A stretch of DNA of 64,000 bases. Origin: Nothopassalora personata (taxonomy: Eukaryota; Ascomycota; Dothideomycetes; Mycosphaerellales; Mycosphaerellaceae). Shown here piece by piece: positions 19,796 through 33,261 of the stretch; positions within the stretch are counted from its first letter, which is position 1, and each line of letters begins with the position of its first letter. The stretch is taken from contig CM066294.1 of assembly GCA_033816765.1 (NCBI GenBank), positions 2,418,001 to 2,482,000 of the forward strand. The letters are read 5' to 3'. A program made the translations under genes and the position numbers. The notes beneath the pieces were generated by a model. The model saw only the letters and a program-made list of their open reading frames with translations. It was not told where the DNA came from and did not search any database.

Positions 19796-22700
19796 TCACG
19801 AAGAAGGCACCGCGACGCTTCCTGCTCTCGGTCGCTGCACGTTCGGCTCATCCGACTCATACTTGTCCCAGTTGTCCAAGATGTTGCCAATCCGTGGGGA
19901 CTTGGTCAACCGGTACACATCCTCAAAGTACTCCTTGGTAAGCTCGAATGGCTTAGCAGTGACATTGGGAATGTACTTGCCAACCAGCTTGCCAGGGTCA
20001 ATGCTCGTCTTGTTAATCTTCTTGAGCAAGAATGATCGGAAGGGCTTGACACCAGAGCGCAAGAAGGTGCTGTGGAAGGGCACGTCGATGCCCTTGAGCG
20101 GGATGGTGGCGAAACCACGCTGCAGGTCGATTGGCTTTGGCTTGGCCTCGGTCTGCTTGGCACACTCCTTGATAATCTCCACTAGGTGTGACTTGACGTC
20201 TTCGAGGCTCATGGTCTGCATAAGCTGCTGAATGTCAATCTTTTGCGACTTGAGGTAGTTCAGCACGTTCGTCAAGCAGTCAAGCGCGCGGAGGTCACCG
20301 GCACAGACGTACTGCTGGTTGTAGACGTTCAAGTTAACGATCTCCAACAGCCATGTGGTAGTTTCTGCAATGTTTTCGACAACGTATTGCAGAGCTTGTT
20401 CGCTGAAGGACTTGCCGATACGCGATGGGTTGACGGCGCACATGGAGTAGTTGGAGCGGCCAGCTTCGTCACGCTCGACAGCCACTTGCATAGTCAAGCC
20501 ACGGTAGAATACGACCGACACAAGCGACTCGATTGGCATGACTTCGGCGAGGGCGGCAAGTGCACTGTACTCTCCGAGCGAGTGACCAGCAAAGCTGCTG
20601 TCGCGCTGCACCAAGCCCTTGGAAATCATGTCTTCGAACGATGCCTTCTCCATCAGTGTCAAGGCTGGCTGAGTGAACTGAGTGGCTGAGAGCAGACCGG
20701 TAGGCGAGCGGTAGGTGTACGACGTTGTCTCCTCGGTAATCTCCTTAAAGATCTTCTCCGACTTGATGCTGCCGTCAGACGCCACGGTCTCGAAGGTCAT
20801 GTCCATGTAGTTCTTGCGAATGGCCTTGCCACGTGCGCCACCAAAGTGAACAGTGAACTCCTTGGGGTTGTTCTTGACAATGTGCGTAATCGCGAAGCCA
20901 TAGTTGTCCATGAAGTGCTTATCAGCGCGATCCCAGACCTCCTTGGCGACAGGGCTGGAGTTGTACAGGTCCATACCCATACCCTGTTCTTGCGATCCTT
21001 GACCAGTGAAGACGTATGCAGAGACTGGTTGCTCAACCTCGGCCTCAGCAAGCAGGACCTTCTCTTCGGTCTCTGCCTTCTGTGCCTCGATCTTGATGAT
21101 CTTACGACCGGCGACCATACCCACGTGTTGCAACTTGACCTCGATGGTGTCGTCTGGCAAAACCATACCCACAAGTGAGGCGTGGAAGCTGCGAACACGG
21201 CCAACGTTGTTCTCGGCAGCCCAAGTCTCGACAAGACTGCGCACCGCAGCGCTAGAGTACATGCCATGGGTGATGGTGCCTGGCAGGCCGGCGTATTGGG
21301 AGAAGACACGCGATACATGGATAGGGTTGTAGTCGCCGGACACGCGAGCATAGGTCTCGTTGGATGATGGAGCCTTGAGAACCAAAGGAGTCTTGCCGCT
21401 GAGTGGGATCGGGTTCTCGAAGTTCACTGGCTGATCAAGGGCAGATCCATTTCGAGTCAGGTAGTCAAGGACTGGGTTGCCGTAGGATGCACCAGCTTCG
21501 TACTCGACAGTTGCCACCTTGATGATCTCCTTCGTGGAGAGTTCGAGCTCAACGTCACCTTGAGTCTGTATCGACGAGAACACAGTCTTGTTCTTGTAGC
21601 GCACCAAGCTCTGGAGCTTGAACACCAGGGTCTGACCAAGCAGGTCAACATCGGTGTTATCGATCTTGAACCACTCCTTCGACTGAAGGACAGCAACGTC
21701 CTTGCTGGAGGCCAAGTGGACCTGCATCGGAGTCTCAACTTTGCGCTGGAAGGTGTTCTCGAAGTCGGTGTAGGCTCCACGGTACAAGAACTGGCTGGTG
21801 ACCTCCATGACAGGCTCGCCATCACGAGTGATGGTTCCGCAGACCTCGACCATCTTGCCAGAGTCCTGGTTTATGACAGCATTGACCTCAGCAGTGGTGT
21901 CGAGCACATCGCCCTTCTTGAGCGGCGCTGCACCTGGGATCATGCGGAATCCGTTGGACAGATGCACCAGCTTGAGCAGGTCACCATCGATCTTGCGTGG
22001 GAAGATCGGCTTCGTGATAGCCTTCCAGCCGATGACGATAGCGAAGTCCATCGGCGCGAAGACCTCCTTGCCTGGTCTGTCAACGAACGCCTCGCCCATG
22101 TTGCCGACAGCGTGCACGAAGTCGTTGATGGCCTCGCTGGTGACGGTCGCCCTGCCACCATCGAAACGGCTGGTGACTGGGGTGTCGAATGGCACAGCCT
22201 CGTCGCCGAACCAGATACGGTAGTAGAACTCCTTGATGCGGTCGTTGCGAGAGTCCATAACCTCACGAATGGGAGCATAACCAGTCTCTGGGTGGTATGT
22301 GAAGCGCAATGGGAGTGCCTCGGGCTTGCCAGAAACAGTGCGGTCCTCAATCATGTGCACCAGGATTTCATTGTTCTTGACAGGACCAACCTCAATGGTC
22401 TGCACGTACTGGTTGCCGTGTGTTGGCTCCTTGACACTGATGACAGTGCGCTTTGGGTCGTTGGGGTGGTTGATCTCAACGACCATACCTGGTGTAGGCG
22501 CAAAGATGCGGCGCATTGGGTTTGTGTCATATCTTTGTCCTTGCACAAATGCATCAGCAGTGAAGAAGGCGTGTCGCCAAGTGTGGTTCTTGCCGGCCAG
22601 CAACTGCATCCAGTTGTCGATCCGTGGCAACGCGGTACCAGAGACAGCTGACAAGCGATACAGGATCTTGTGCTCCGTCTCATTGACTGTCAGACCCTCG

Positions 22701-25700
22701 AGGTTGATGTCGCCACTGGCCTCGATGAGCTTGCCTCCGAAGTACTCGATCTTAGGGATCTTGGCCTCGTTGCCGTTGTACAGGTCTTTGGTCAAGTACT
22801 TGATGTGACCCTGGTGGACGCCATCGAGGATGTCCTTGATCGGCTCGTCAACAATCTTGGAGTACTTCACAGCCATGGGTCCTTGCAAGATGGCAACACG
22901 GCCAACGTCCTGGTCAACGACAGCATCAAGATCCTCTGACTGCCACAAAGAATCCTTCTTGAAGAAGAGTTCGAATGTGTCGTCGAGGCACGGGACGAAT
23001 GGCACAGGCTTTTGTCCACGACGCTGGCAGAGGAGCAAGAGATGCTGGCAATCTTGAGCGTTGATGAGCTGAACATCGCATTCCGGGTATGTCTCCAATA
23101 CCTTCTTGACGGTGTTGAAAGGGTCGTCGAGCTCGCTGTAGTTCTGAATGATGGAGCTGGCGCTCTCAGCAGGTGCAAAGCGCTCTTCGATACGGCGAAT
23201 AAAGTCTCCAGTCAGGCGTGCAAGTGACTTGTCGATCCACCGCTTCTGGTGCTTGACATACATCAGATCGACCAGGCGACGGACGACTTCTCCATAAGTC
23301 ATGTCTTCGAGGTCGACACATTCGCCAGCCTTGTTGCGACCAAACCATGGCTTCTGAAAATCGTCGTTGAGTTTCTGAATAATGTAGTCGCGGTTCTTCT
23401 TAAGCTCTGGGATACGCTTGGCCTTGTCGAGTGAAAAGATCTTGTCGTCCATCTCCTTCCAGAACAAGACACCGCGAGTGGCAAGCTTGTGAATTGGCTC
23501 GCCCATTTCTGAGCGAACAGTGATCACACCGCCGGCAGGACCCTTGTAGGTCTTCTCCCACTCGCTGTCTTCGAGGCCTGGCGCATCAACAATGGCCTGC
23601 TTGGCCGCTTTTGAGGTATGGGCCTCCTTTGCGACCATGCAACGAGAACCGAAAAGGACACCATCGAAGGGCATTGGTGGGTAGCCGAACTTGCGTGCCC
23701 ACTCACCAGTCAGGTAGGGGTAGGTGTCTTCTGCGCCACCGAAACCAGAACCTGCAAGCAAGACTAGGTTCTTACATCTTCGCAGCCTACTGTACATTTG
23801 CAGAATGGGCTGGTGGAAATCCTCAAAAGAGTGATGACCACCGCCACGGCCTCCAGTCCACTGCATCATGACAGGGAAGCCCGGGTTGGCCTTGGCAATG
23901 TTGATGACAGCTTGGATAGCTTCCAATGAGCCTGGCTTGAACGCAATGTGCTTCAGGCCTAGGGTCTCAATGTACTCATTGGCGACCTCGATGGAAGGCA
24001 CGCCAGCACCGATTGTCAGACCTTCAATGGGCACACCCTCAGCGCGCAGTCTGCCAAGAAGTGGGATCTGCCAGGCCATCGCTCGTGGGTTGACGTAGAT
24101 CAAGTTGACAGTGATACCACGGCCGGCGGGAATGACCTTCTCGATCTTGGAGATGGCCTCAGTCATGCTCTTGTCATTGTAGTAACCACCACCTGCAAGC
24201 TCGATTTCGTATCCAGCCTTCATCGTCGCGGCAACGAAGTCCCATGGCACAGTGCAGGGTGTCATACCTGCGACCATGACCGGAGGTAGACCAAGCGTTC
24301 TGCTCATCTTGGTGTCCACGAACGTCTGACCTGTCGAGTCTCTTACAAGCTTCGGGCCGAACTCTTTCAGCCAGTCGACGGCGTATTTGACGGCATGCTC
24401 AGCATCGCGGTCGAAGATCTCAGGCTTGTAGCCAACCTCGGTGTTTGTGCCATCCATCGTGCCAGCAAGGATAACGCGAACGCCGGTTCCATCCTTGTTG
24501 CGATTGGTGAGCACACCGAGGCCGGATATGCCGCCTGGACCAAAGTCAAGGATGTGCGTTGCGTTGGGCATAACGGTTGCCTTCTCCCATAGCACTTGCT
24601 CTTCACAGATCATCTTGACCAAAAGGGGCGCAATATTGGCATCCTTCTGCTCTCGCAGATCCTCGCCGGTGTGGGTGTTGAAGACTGGGATGCCGAGCTC
24701 TGTGGCCGGGATGTTGATGTCTGCTAGGTCGGTCTGTAGATGCTTGATTGCTCCGACGAGGTATGGGCTGTGAAATGGCGCTGTGATCGGTAGGAAACGG
24801 TTCACGAATCGCACCTTACGCTCGGTGAAGGGCACACGGGTTTGGTCAAGACCAGTCGGAGCCTTGATCTTGCGCAGCTGGAGGTTCAGACCGTACAATG
24901 ACATGGGTGGTCCAGCGACGACGAAATTCCTCGCGCTGTTGATCAACGAGATGGCAATGTGTCGATCTTCTGGCAAATGGTGGTTGGTCGTCTCAATGAG
25001 CTTGTCAACCGTCTCCCGAGGAAGGTCGCGCACAGTCAGCATAGGCGTTGGCGCGCCCTCGCCGGCATTGATGGAATCTTGCAGGACATTCGGCGCGAGG
25101 GACGTGCGTGGGTAGGCCTGCTGGGCGCGAGCACCAATCCAGAAGAGGATCGTGAGTGCATTTCGTGCCTGCTTGTCGAAGGTCTCCCAGTTTGAGGAGG
25201 CAGCGATCGCCGCAGCAGTGACTACGCCCTGCGAATGACCCGTGCTACCAGATAATCTGTCGCGGACATGACCTGGGTGTGTGCCGAGTACTCTGCAAGT
25301 GACGACGTAGTGTGCGAGCTGTGTGAGACCAATCAGTGGGAAGCTGACCGGCGCGGAGACGAGGTAGTCGGTATCTGGCTGCGTCTCCTTGTTGTCCAAC
25401 CATCTCAGGATGTCGAGGCCCTTGGCGTAGCTCTTGAACGCTCGTGCGTCGCGGGACAGGTACTGCAGATGTTGTGCTGCCACATTGAGGAAATCCCTCA
25501 CAAGGGAAGGGTAGGTGGTGTAAACCTCTCGGAGCTCGTCGAAGTACTCTTCAATGTTGCCCTGACCTCCGAAGACGGCGTAGATGTAGGCATTTTCGTC
25601 TGCAGCCTCGCGAAGGAGCGCCGACTCGTGCGCGCGAATGGGTCGTTTCGCTGCTGCGCGAGCTGCGTAGTATGCCTCCACTGTGACCAGCTTCTTCTCT

Positions 25701-26179
25701 GTGATGCCTGGCAGTGCAGCCGCGACAGCGTGCACCTCATTGCCGCGGAGAAAAGCTCGTTCAAATTCTTGAAGAAGCAGCTTCAGAACCTCAGTGAAGA
25801 GTTCCGGGTCTTCTCCCTCCTCAACCTCCTTCGCCACGTAGCCAATGTAGCGAGCTACGAGCTCGGTGACGGACGACGGCTCGTCATCCTGTGCAAGCTC
25901 TTCGGTGGCCTCGGGGAGGGTATGGAGGAAAGCGTCCTTCAGTTGCGCGGCGTTGAAATGCAGCGCGGTGGGTATTAAGAAGTTGTATTCGAGGGTGCCG
26001 TGTGTGATGGTCAGTGGTCGCGATACAGCCTGCGATCGGGGGGTAGAAACGCCCGTTTGTGATCCTGAGCCGTACATTTTGGAAGTCGTCCGTCTCAGAT
26101 TGCTGGTTCGCTGTACAGAGGGCGATGCCGGCTGGTCAAACTGTACAGCGGGCGTCAGCTCTTGCGTGGGTGTGCTCAT
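19796..26179 (-). CDS. FAS1: Fatty acid synthase subunit beta
   Basis: This intronless ORF is 2127 aa from the chosen ATG at 26179 ([10 protein letters not shown]). A further in-frame ATG at 26428 would add 83 Ser/Arg-rich residues unlike FAS. Domains run in order. Acetyltransferase: GHSQG nucleophile near residue 316. Enoyl reductase: from about 630, [20 protein letters not shown], with ELAGGGYY. Dehydratase: about 1200-1650, with the MaoC-like [17 protein letters not shown] near 1636. Malonyl/palmitoyl transferase: [13 protein letters not shown], Ser near 1867. In fungi six beta and six alpha chains form the 2.6 MDa barrel that makes palmitoyl/stearoyl-CoA in the cytosol. It is transcribed divergently from FAS2. 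The length is close to the roughly 2050-2100 aa usual for the family. Confidence 0.97.
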   Translation of the reverse strand: MSTPTQELTPAVQFDQPASPSVQRTSNLRRTTSKMYGSGSQTGVSTPRSQAVSRPLTITHGTLEYNFLIPTALHFNAAQLKDAFLHTLPEATEELAQDDEPSSVTELVARYIGYVAKEVEEGEDPELFTEVLKLLLQEFERAFLRGNEVHAVAAALPGITEKKLVTVEAYYAARAAAKRPIRAHESALLREAADENAYIYAVFGGQGNIEEYFDELREVYTTYPSLVRDFLNVAAQHLQYLSRDARAFKSYAKGLDILRWLDNKETQPDTDYLVSAPVSFPLIGLTQLAHYVVTCRVLGTHPGHVRDRLSGSTGHSQGVVTAAAIAASSNWETFDKQARNALTILFWIGARAQQAYPRTSLAPNVLQDSINAGEGAPTPMLTVRDLPRETVDKLIETTNHHLPEDRHIAISLINSARNFVVAGPPMSLYGLNLQLRKIKAPTGLDQTRVPFTERKVRFVNRFLPITAPFHSPYLVGAIKHLQTDLADINIPATELGIPVFNTHTGEDLREQKDANIAPLLVKMICEEQVLWEKATVMPNATHILDFGPGGISGLGVLTNRNKDGTGVRVILAGTMDGTNTEVGYKPEIFDRDAEHAVKYAVDWLKEFGPKLVRDSTGQTFVDTKMSRTLGLPPVMVAGMTPCTVPWDFVAATMKAGYEIELAGGGYYNDKSMTEAISKIEKVIPAGRGITVNLIYVNPRAMAWQIPLLGRLRAEGVPIEGLTIGAGVPSIEVANEYIETLGLKHIAFKPGSLEAIQAVINIAKANPGFPVMMQWTGGRGGGHHSFEDFHQPILQMYSRLRRCKNLVLLAGSGFGGAEDTYPYLTGEWARKFGYPPMPFDGVLFGSRCMVAKEAHTSKAAKQAIVDAPGLEDSEWEKTYKGPAGGVITVRSEMGEPIHKLATRGVLFWKEMDDKIFSLDKAKRIPELKKNRDYIIQKLNDDFQKPWFGRNKAGECVDLEDMTYGEVVRRLVDLMYVKHQKRWIDKSLARLTGDFIRRIEERFAPAESASSIIQNYSELDDPFNTVKKVLETYPECDVQLINAQDCQHLLLLCQRRGQKPVPFVPCLDDTFELFFKKDSLWQSEDLDAVVDQDVGRVAILQGPMAVKYSKIVDEPIKDILDGVHQGHIKYLTKDLYNGNEAKIPKIEYFGGKLIEASGDINLEGLTVNETEHKILYRLSAVSGTALPRIDNWMQLLAGKNHTWRHAFFTADAFVQGQRYDTNPMRRIFAPTPGMVVEINHPNDPKRTVISVKEPTHGNQYVQTIEVGPVKNNEILVHMIEDRTVSGKPEALPLRFTYHPETGYAPIREVMDSRNDRIKEFYYRIWFGDEAVPFDTPVTSRFDGGRATVTSEAINDFVHAVGNMGEAFVDRPGKEVFAPMDFAIVIGWKAITKPIFPRKIDGDLLKLVHLSNGFRMIPGAAPLKKGDVLDTTAEVNAVINQDSGKMVEVCGTITRDGEPVMEVTSQFLYRGAYTDFENTFQRKVETPMQVHLASSKDVAVLQSKEWFKIDNTDVDLLGQTLVFKLQSLVRYKNKTVFSSIQTQGDVELELSTKEIIKVATVEYEAGASYGNPVLDYLTRNGSALDQPVNFENPIPLSGKTPLVLKAPSSNETYARVSGDYNPIHVSRVFSQYAGLPGTITHGMYSSAAVRSLVETWAAENNVGRVRSFHASLVGMVLPDDTIEVKLQHVGMVAGRKIIKIEAQKAETEEKVLLAEAEVEQPVSAYVFTGQGSQEQGMGMDLYNSSPVAKEVWDRADKHFMDNYGFAITHIVKNNPKEFTVHFGGARGKAIRKNYMDMTFETVASDGSIKSEKIFKEITEETTSYTYRSPTGLLSATQFTQPALTLMEKASFEDMISKGLVQRDSSFAGHSLGEYSALAALAEVMPIESLVSVVFYRGLTMQVAVERDEAGRSNYSMCAVNPSRIGKSFSEQALQYVVENIAETTTWLLEIVNLNVYNQQYVCAGDLRALDCLTNVLNYLKSQKIDIQQLMQTMSLEDVKSHLVEIIKECAKQTEAKPKPIDLQRGFATIPLKGIDVPFHSTFLRSGVKPFRSFLLKKINKTSIDPGKLVGKYIPNVTAKPFELTKEYFEDVYRLTKSPRIGNILDNWDKYESDEPNVQRPRAGSVAVPSS

Positions 26180-27563
26180 TGTTGCTGTAGGGTCGTGTGC
26201 ATGGTTAAATGGTCGTGTGCTGCTTCGCAGGTAAAGCTCGCCGCTCCCCAGCCAACGACGGTCGGTCAATGGTGTGGACGAGTTGCTGGACTGGATTGCC
26301 GCTTCTGCTGCCCGTTCTAGCGCTTGGCTGACGAGACTCGAGCTTTTTGGTGTCTCTCTCTGCCTGCGACAGTGGCTTGCAGGACTCCGACCTCGTGACA
26401 ATGGCAGTGAAAACGAAAACGAGGGCACATACGGTTTCTGCTCAGCAAGGGCGCTGGCTAAAATCTCATTTGACGGCGGGTTTTGCAGAGAGCTCCAACT
26501 GCGTCCGATTTCGGTCTGGTGTCAAGCGCGGATCTGGGAACGCTCAGACAGCGGCGGCAGAATAATCAATGGCACTCCCGCGGTGGTGTGTCTAGTCTAG
26601 GCGGAGGGAATGAATGAGCGTGTTGTTGCTGCTGCAACAAGACAAGCGGGGAGGTGCAGGAGATGGGTGCGAAGCTGTGATGAAGGTGAGAAGGTGTATA
26701 TTGTTGGAGGGCAGTACAGTAGTCAGGCACGCGGCAGACACGAGGACGTCTGGCGCATATCATGCAACAGGTTACAGAAGTGCCAGCTCAGTTCAGCTGC
26801 GGCAGGCGGCGATGGTTGGGCCTGGGATTACCGCCGGGTGGGGCCATGCCATTCACTCGCTGCTAGCGCCGTCAACCTGCATCTCGACAGAAGAAAGTTG
26901 AATACTTGCCATTGCTCACCAACGGTTGCCTGTTTCGATGCGAACAGCCGTACGGATCGAGGGGAGAGTGTTCGTGAAGCCGCCGTCGCTGTTACCACGT
27001 TTCCAGCCCGCGTGTCTGCGGTACAGTGTTGAGTGTCCATCTGGACCACCGGTGTCCGTCCTACTAGCCAAAGCCAATGCAGGGACTTGACGTGTCAGCA
27101 AAAGTGCTGCAGCTCGTCCCAGCATTTTGTGCGTCCCGCTGCAGCGTCTGGTGTGTGGAGAAAGCTCAGTTAGAACTACCAGCAATACTGCTGAGCCGTC
27201 AACTCCCAACTCTGTATCTGCTCAACGTTCCACACCCATACACCCGCCCGCAGCTCACCAATTGCACACGCGCGGGTTGAGACGGCGAGCGGCACCCGTC
27301 GCTGGAATCCTTCCTCACCTACAGCATCCTCCTCCGCCCGCCCGCGCGACCTACTCGATCATCACCGTCTGCTGCACCACCCGAAAATTCCTGGCCCATC
27401 GTCTCGTCCTTTCTGCTTCATCCCCACGCACACCTACACGGCACCTGTTCACCACCTTGCCTTTAAGGCTGTCCGGCGCATCATCACTTGTTGGATGCAC
27501 ACACTCATTTCCGCCTAATCACCCACCCCATACACCTACACTCGGTTGAAAAATACCGCAGAC
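26180..27563. promoter_or_regulatory. Shared divergent FAS1/FAS2 promoter region
   Basis: These 1.38 kb separate the two divergent FAS start codons and carry no supported gene. CCAAT boxes on the plus strand occur at 27074-27078 and 27258-27262, near the FAS2 side. The last 250 bp before the FAS2 ATG are C/CA-rich, as in many fungal core promoters and 5' UTRs. Co-regulation of the two subunits from this segment is inference from the arrangement. ORFs inside it are overlapping and featureless. Confidence 0.6.
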
Positions 27564-30500
27564 ATGCGTCCTGAGGTCGAGCAAGATCTCGCTCACACCC
27601 TGCTCGTGGAGCTCCTGGCATACCAATTCGCATCGCCAGTGAGATGGATCGAGACTCAGGATGTCATTCTCGGCGAGAAGACGACGGAGAGGATTGTGGA
27701 AGTCGGTCCAGCAGACACTCTGGGAGGCATGGCCAAGCGGACGCTGGCCGCAAAGTACGAGGCATATGACGCGGCGCGATCAGTACAACGGCAGATTCTC
27801 TGTTACAACAAGGACGCGAAGGACATCTACTACGATGTGGACCCCGTGGAAGACGAGCCAGCGCCAGCTGCACCCACTGGTGGAAACACTGCACCTGCAG
27901 CGGCACCCGCGGCGTCTTCATCAGCGCCCCCTCCTGCTGCCGCTCCACCACCCGCTGCGGCAGGCTCTGGTCCAGCAGCAGCAGTGGCTGATGCTCCAGT
28001 CGGCGCTGTCGATATCCTGAGAGCTCTGGTCGCTCAGAAGCTCAAGAAGCCACTCACAGACATTCCGCTAAGCAAAGCCATCAAGGACTTGGTTGGAGGT
28101 AAGTAATGGCATGTACAATCCAGTCTCATTGACACTGACTTCACTTCCTTCAGGCAAATCCACCCTTCAGAACGAGATTCTTGGTGACCTCGGGAAAGAG
28201 TTCGGCTCGACACCAGAGAAGCCAGAGGACACACCTCTGGATGAGCTAGGTGCATCAATGCAAGCTACCTTCAATGGTCAGCTTGGCAAGCAGTCATCTT
28301 CGCTCATTGCTCGCATGGTCTCCTCGAAGATGCCCGGTGGCTTCAATATCACAGCCGTGCGAAAGCACCTCGAGACAAAGTGGGGTCTTGGTGCCGGAAG
28401 GCAAGACGGTGTTCTATTGCTCGCACTCACCAGCGAACCCGCGTCGCGTCTCGGCTCCGAAAACGATGCCAAGTCGTGGCTGGACGACACTGCACAGAAG
28501 TACGCTGCCAACGCTGGCATTAGCTTGTCCACCGGGCCAGCTGCTGGAGAGGGCGGCGCCGCAGGTGGTGGCATGATGATGGACCCGGCTGCCATCGATG
28601 CGCTCACCAAAGACCAGCGGGCGTTGTTCAAGCAACAACTTGAGCTCTTCGCACGCTACCTGAAGATGGATCTTCGCGCTGGCGACAAAGCAGCCATTGC
28701 CACAAAGCAGAACGAGGCTGCACTTCAAGCACAGCTGGATCTTTGGAACACCGAACATGGCGAGTTCTACGCTGCTGGTATCGAGCCCTCATTCAGCCCT
28801 CTCAAGGCACGTGTCTACGACTCGTCGTGGAACTGGGCACGACAGGACGCCCTGACAATGTACTACGACATCATCTTTGGCCGCCTGAAGGCAGTCGATC
28901 GGGAGATCGTCTCGCGATGCATCCTGATTATGAATAGATCCAACCCAAGCCTCCTTGAATTCATGCAATACCACATTGATCACTGCCCCACGGAGCGAGG
29001 CGAGACCTACGAGCTGGCGAAAGAGCTTGGGCAGCAGCTGATCGAGAACTGCCGCGATGTTCTCGGTGAGGCACCCGTTTACAAGGATGTTGCAATGCCC
29101 ACCGCACCACATCTGACGATCTCACCCCGTGGTGATATGGACTACGAAGAGCAGCCACGTGCCAGCGTTCGCAAGCTCGAACACTACGTTCGCGAAATGG
29201 CCGAGGGTGGCAAGATCTCGGAGTATGGCAACCGTACGAAGGTGCAAAACGACCTGCAGCGCGTTTACAAGCTCATTCGGCAGCAACACAAACTGTCCAA
29301 GTCGTCCCAGCTGGAGATCAAGTCGCTTTACAGCAACATTGTCCGATCGCTCTCGATGAACGAAGGCCAGATCATGCCCACCGAAAACGGCACGGCCAAC
29401 GGCCACATCAAGAAGGCTGGTGGTCGCAACGGTCGTATCAACGGCGCTGTCAAGTCAGGCAAAGTCGAAACGGTACCATTCTTGCACTTGAAGCGCAAGG
29501 AAGAGCATGGCTGGGAATACAGCAAGAAGCTCACGAACGTCTATCTCGATGGTCTTCAGAAGGCAGCAAGCGGTGGTGTCACGTACCAGGGCAAGCACGT
29601 TCTGATGACTGGTGCTGGCGCTGGCTCCATTGGTGCCGACGTCCTCCAGGGTCTTGTCAGCGGTGGTGCGAAGGTCATTGTCACCACTTCGCGCTTTTCG
29701 CGTGAGGTCACCGAGTACTATCAGGCTATGTACGCTCGCTATGGCGCCCGTGGCTCGCAGCTTGTGGTCGTGCCGTTCAACCAAGGAAGCTTGCAGGACG
29801 TCAACGCCCTCGTGGACTACATCTACGATGAGAAGAAGGGTCTCGGGTGGGATCTTGACTTCATCGTACCGTTCGCTGCAATACCTGAGAACGGACGTGA
29901 GATCGACAGCATTGACAGCAAGTCTGAGCTTGCCCACCGTATCATGCTTACCAACCTACTGCGCATGCTGGGTGCTGTCAAGGCACAGAAGGCGACACGC
30001 GGATTTGAGACTCGTCCAGCCCAGGTCATCCTCCCTCTGTCACCGAACCACGGCACATTCGGCAATGATGGTCTGTACTCTGAATCCAAGCTTGCGCTCG
30101 AGACACTGTTCAACAGATGGCACTCCGAGAGCTGGGGTAACTTCCTGACCATCTGTGGTGCAGTCATTGGCTGGACGCGTGGCACTGGTCTCATGGGCGG
30201 CAACAACATTGTCGCCCAGGGTGTCGAGAAGTATGGTGTCCGCACTTTCTCGCAGCAGGAGATGGCCTTCAACTTACTTGGTCTGATGTCCCCATCCATT
30301 GTCAACCTCTGCCAGCAGGAGCCCGTCTTTGCTGATCTGAACGGCGGTCTTCAGTTCTTGCCTAACCTCAAGGACTTGATGACCCGACTCCGCAAGGAGA
30401 TCACCGAGACCGCAGAGATTCGTCGTGCCGTGACCCGAGAGACTGCCGTTGAGAACACGATCATCAATGGTGAAGACAGCGAGGCGTTCTACAAGACCGT

Positions 30501-33261
30501 CAAGGTTGAGAAGCGTGCCAACCTCAAGTTCGACTTCCCCAAGTTGCCGGACTGGAAGTCTGAGGTCGAGCCACTCAACGCTGACCTCAAGGGCATGGTG
30601 GACCTCGAGAAGGTCGTGGTGGTCACTGGTTTCTCTGAAGTTGGTCCTTGGGGTAACTCCAGGACCCGATGGGAGATGGAAGCCTACGGCCAGTTTTCTC
30701 TTGAAGGATGTGTCGAGATGGCCTGGATCATGGGTCTCATCAAGAACCACAATGGACCTATCAAGGGCAAGAGCTACTCCGGCTGGGTGGATGCCAAGTC
30801 TGGCGAGCCCGTGGACGACAAGGACATCAAGGCCAAGTACGAGAAGCATATCCTCGACCATGCCGGTATCCGACTTATCGAGCCTGAACTCTTCAATGGC
30901 TACGACCCGAACAAGAAGCAACTTATGCAGGAGATTCAGATCGAGGAGGACCTTGATCCGTTCGAGTCGTCCAAGGAGACTGCTGCTGAGTTCAAGCGTG
31001 AGCACGGCGAGAAGGTCGAGACCTTCGAGCTTGAATCTGGCGAATACCAGGTTCGCTTGAAGAAGGGTGCCACACTGCTCATCCCCAAGGCTCTGCGCTT
31101 CGATCGTCTCGTTGCTGGGCAAATTCCTACTGGATGGGATGCCAAGCGCTACGGTGTGCCCGACGATATCATCTCCCAGGTCGACCCCGTCACCCTGTAC
31201 GTTCTGGTCTCGACCGCCGAATGTCTGTTGGCGTCTGGTATCACCGACCCATACGAATTCTACAAGTACGTGCACATCTCGGAAGTTGGTAACTGTATAG
31301 GTTCCGGTATTGGTGGTACTACCGCCTTACGTGGAATGTATAAGGACCGCTTCCTCGACAAGCCCCTGCAGAAGGACATCCTCCAGGAGTCGTTCATAAA
31401 CACCATGAGTGCTTGGATCAATATGTTGCTCATATCCTCAACTGGTCCCATCCGCACTCCGGTCGGTGCCTGTGCGACTGCAGTTGAGTCCATCGACATT
31501 GGATACGACTGCATCGTCGAAGGCAAGGCCCGCATGTGCTTCGTCGGTGGTTTCGATGACTTTCAGGAGGAGGGCTCCTATGAATTCGCCAACATGGGCG
31601 CAACAAGCAACGCCAAGGACGAGATGGCACGTGGACGCACGCCAAAGGAGATGTCTAGGCCTACTACAACCACTCGTAACGGCTTCATGGAATCTCAAGG
31701 TTGCGGTATGCAGGTCATCATGGACGCTCAGCTCGCTCTCGATATGGGTGTGCCAATCTACGGTGTGCTCGGCTTCACTGCTACAGCCACTGACAAGATT
31801 GGTCGTTCCGTGCCAGCTCCTGGTCAGGGTGTCTTGACCACTGCTCGTGAACAGCCAAGCAAGTTCCCATCGCCGCTCCTCGACATTAAGTACAGAAAGC
31901 GACAGATGGACCTGCGCCGCAAGCAAATCAAGAGTTGGCAGGAGGCCGAGCTCATGTACTTGCAGGAAGAGGTTGCAGCCATGAAGCAGCAGGGCGCCGA
32001 CTTTAGCGAGTCTGATTACATGGAGGACCGTGCCAGTCACATTGAGCGCGAGGCTAAGCGACAGGAGAAGGATGCTCTGCGCCAGCTGGGCAACAATTTC
32101 TGGAAGCAAGACTCTCGCATTGCGCCTCTTCGCGGTGCGCTCGCCACGTGGGGCCTGACCGTCGATGACCTTGATGTTGCGTCGTTCCACGGCACATCTA
32201 CAGTCGCCAACGACAAGAACGAGTCCGACGTGATTTGCCAGCAGATGAAGCATCTGGGTCGCAAGAAGGGCAACGCGCTCCTGGGTATCTTCCAGAAGTA
32301 TCTGACCGGTCACCCCAAGGGTGCTGCTGGTGCTTGGATGTTCAACGGATGTCTGCAGGTGCTTAACTCTGGCCTTGTACCGGGTAACAGAAACGCCGAC
32401 AATGTGGATAAGGTCTTGGAGAAATTTGACTACATCGTCTACCCCAGTCAAAGCATTCAGACCGATGGCATCAAGGCGTTCTCTGTTACTTCGTTCGGTT
32501 TCGGTCAGAAAGGCGCTCAAGCTATTGGTGTCCACCCCAAGTACTTGTTTGCAACACTTGACCAAGCTCAGTTCCAGACCTACAAGCAAAAGGTCGAATC
32601 TCGTCAAAAGAAGGCATACAGGTACTTCCACGATGGCTTGATCAACAACACCATGTTCCGTGCCAAGAGCAAGTCGCCATACGAGGACGCACAGCAAAGC
32701 CAGGTCTTCCTCAACCCCGATGCGCGCGTCACTGCCGACAAGAAGAGCTCTGAACTCACGTACCCAAAGAAGGCGCCTGTCAAGCCTACAGACAACCACA
32801 CTACCGAGATGGTCGAAACATTGATGAAGGTCAACGCGTCCGCCAACTCGAACCCAGGTGTTGATATCGAGAACATTGATGCGATCGACATCACCAACGA
32901 CACCTTCATCGAGCGCAACTTCACGCCCGCTGAGATTGCGTACTGCCGCAAGGCACCCGCACCACAGGCCAGCTTTGTTGGTAGGTGGAGCGCGAAGGAG
33001 GCTGTCTTCAAGAGCTTGAAGGTCGCAAGCCAAGGTGCCGGCCAACCCATGAAGGAGATCGAGATTATCGCCGACGAGAGCGGAGCACCTCAAGTGACCG
33101 TAAGTGACTATTATCTTCAAACATCTGCACACACTCTAACATCTGTTCAGCTGCACGGCCAAGCCAAGGAAGCCGCATCAAAGGCCGGCGTCAAGTCAAC
33201 GACGGTGTCCATCAGCCACAGCGACGCGCAAGTGATCGCAGTCGCGATCTCCGCGTTTTAG
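27564..33261 (+). CDS. FAS2: Fatty acid synthase subunit alpha
   Basis: Three exons, 27564-28098, 28154-33099 and 33151-33261, encode 1863 aa, close to yeast Fas2 (1887). Residues about 1-95 complete the malonyl/palmitoyl transferase ([17 protein letters not shown]). An Ala/Pro-rich linker follows. The acyl carrier domain has [17 protein letters not shown], with the phosphopantetheine Ser at 181 created across intron 1. The ketoreductase begins [20 protein letters not shown]. The ketosynthase has GACATAVES (nucleophile Cys1285), [13 protein letters not shown] and [13 protein letters not shown]. The C-terminal phosphopantetheinyl transferase has [10 protein letters not shown] and [13 protein letters not shown]. 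Intron 1 is 55 bp (GTAAGT..CTTCAG). Intron 2 is 51 bp, in frame and stop-free, but has GTAAGT, CTAAC and TTCAG and interrupts the conserved [13 protein letters not shown]. The start is [17 protein letters not shown] at 27564. Confidence 0.97.

Noticed and set aside
21560..22651. 363 aa plus-strand ORF opposite FAS1
   Set aside because: It is a shadow of the FAS1 dehydratase region with no independent features.
26179..26428. Longer FAS1 N-terminus from the upstream ATG
   Set aside because: The extra 83 residues are Ser/Arg-rich and unlike FAS beta; they most likely represent 5' UTR.
30274..31275. 333 aa minus-strand ORF opposite FAS2
   Set aside because: It is a Leu/Asp-rich complement of coding sequence with biased codon use, not a gene.
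31438..33132. 564 aa minus-strand ORF opposite FAS2
   Set aside because: It is an antisense shadow of the strongly conserved FAS2 ketosynthase and transferase region, with Leu/Val/His-rich composition and no family match.
18311..33261. Secondary-metabolite cluster built on FAS and DUF1772
   Set aside because: There is no polyketide synthase, P450, transporter or cluster regulator. The FAS pair looks primary and the neighbours are housekeeping genes.
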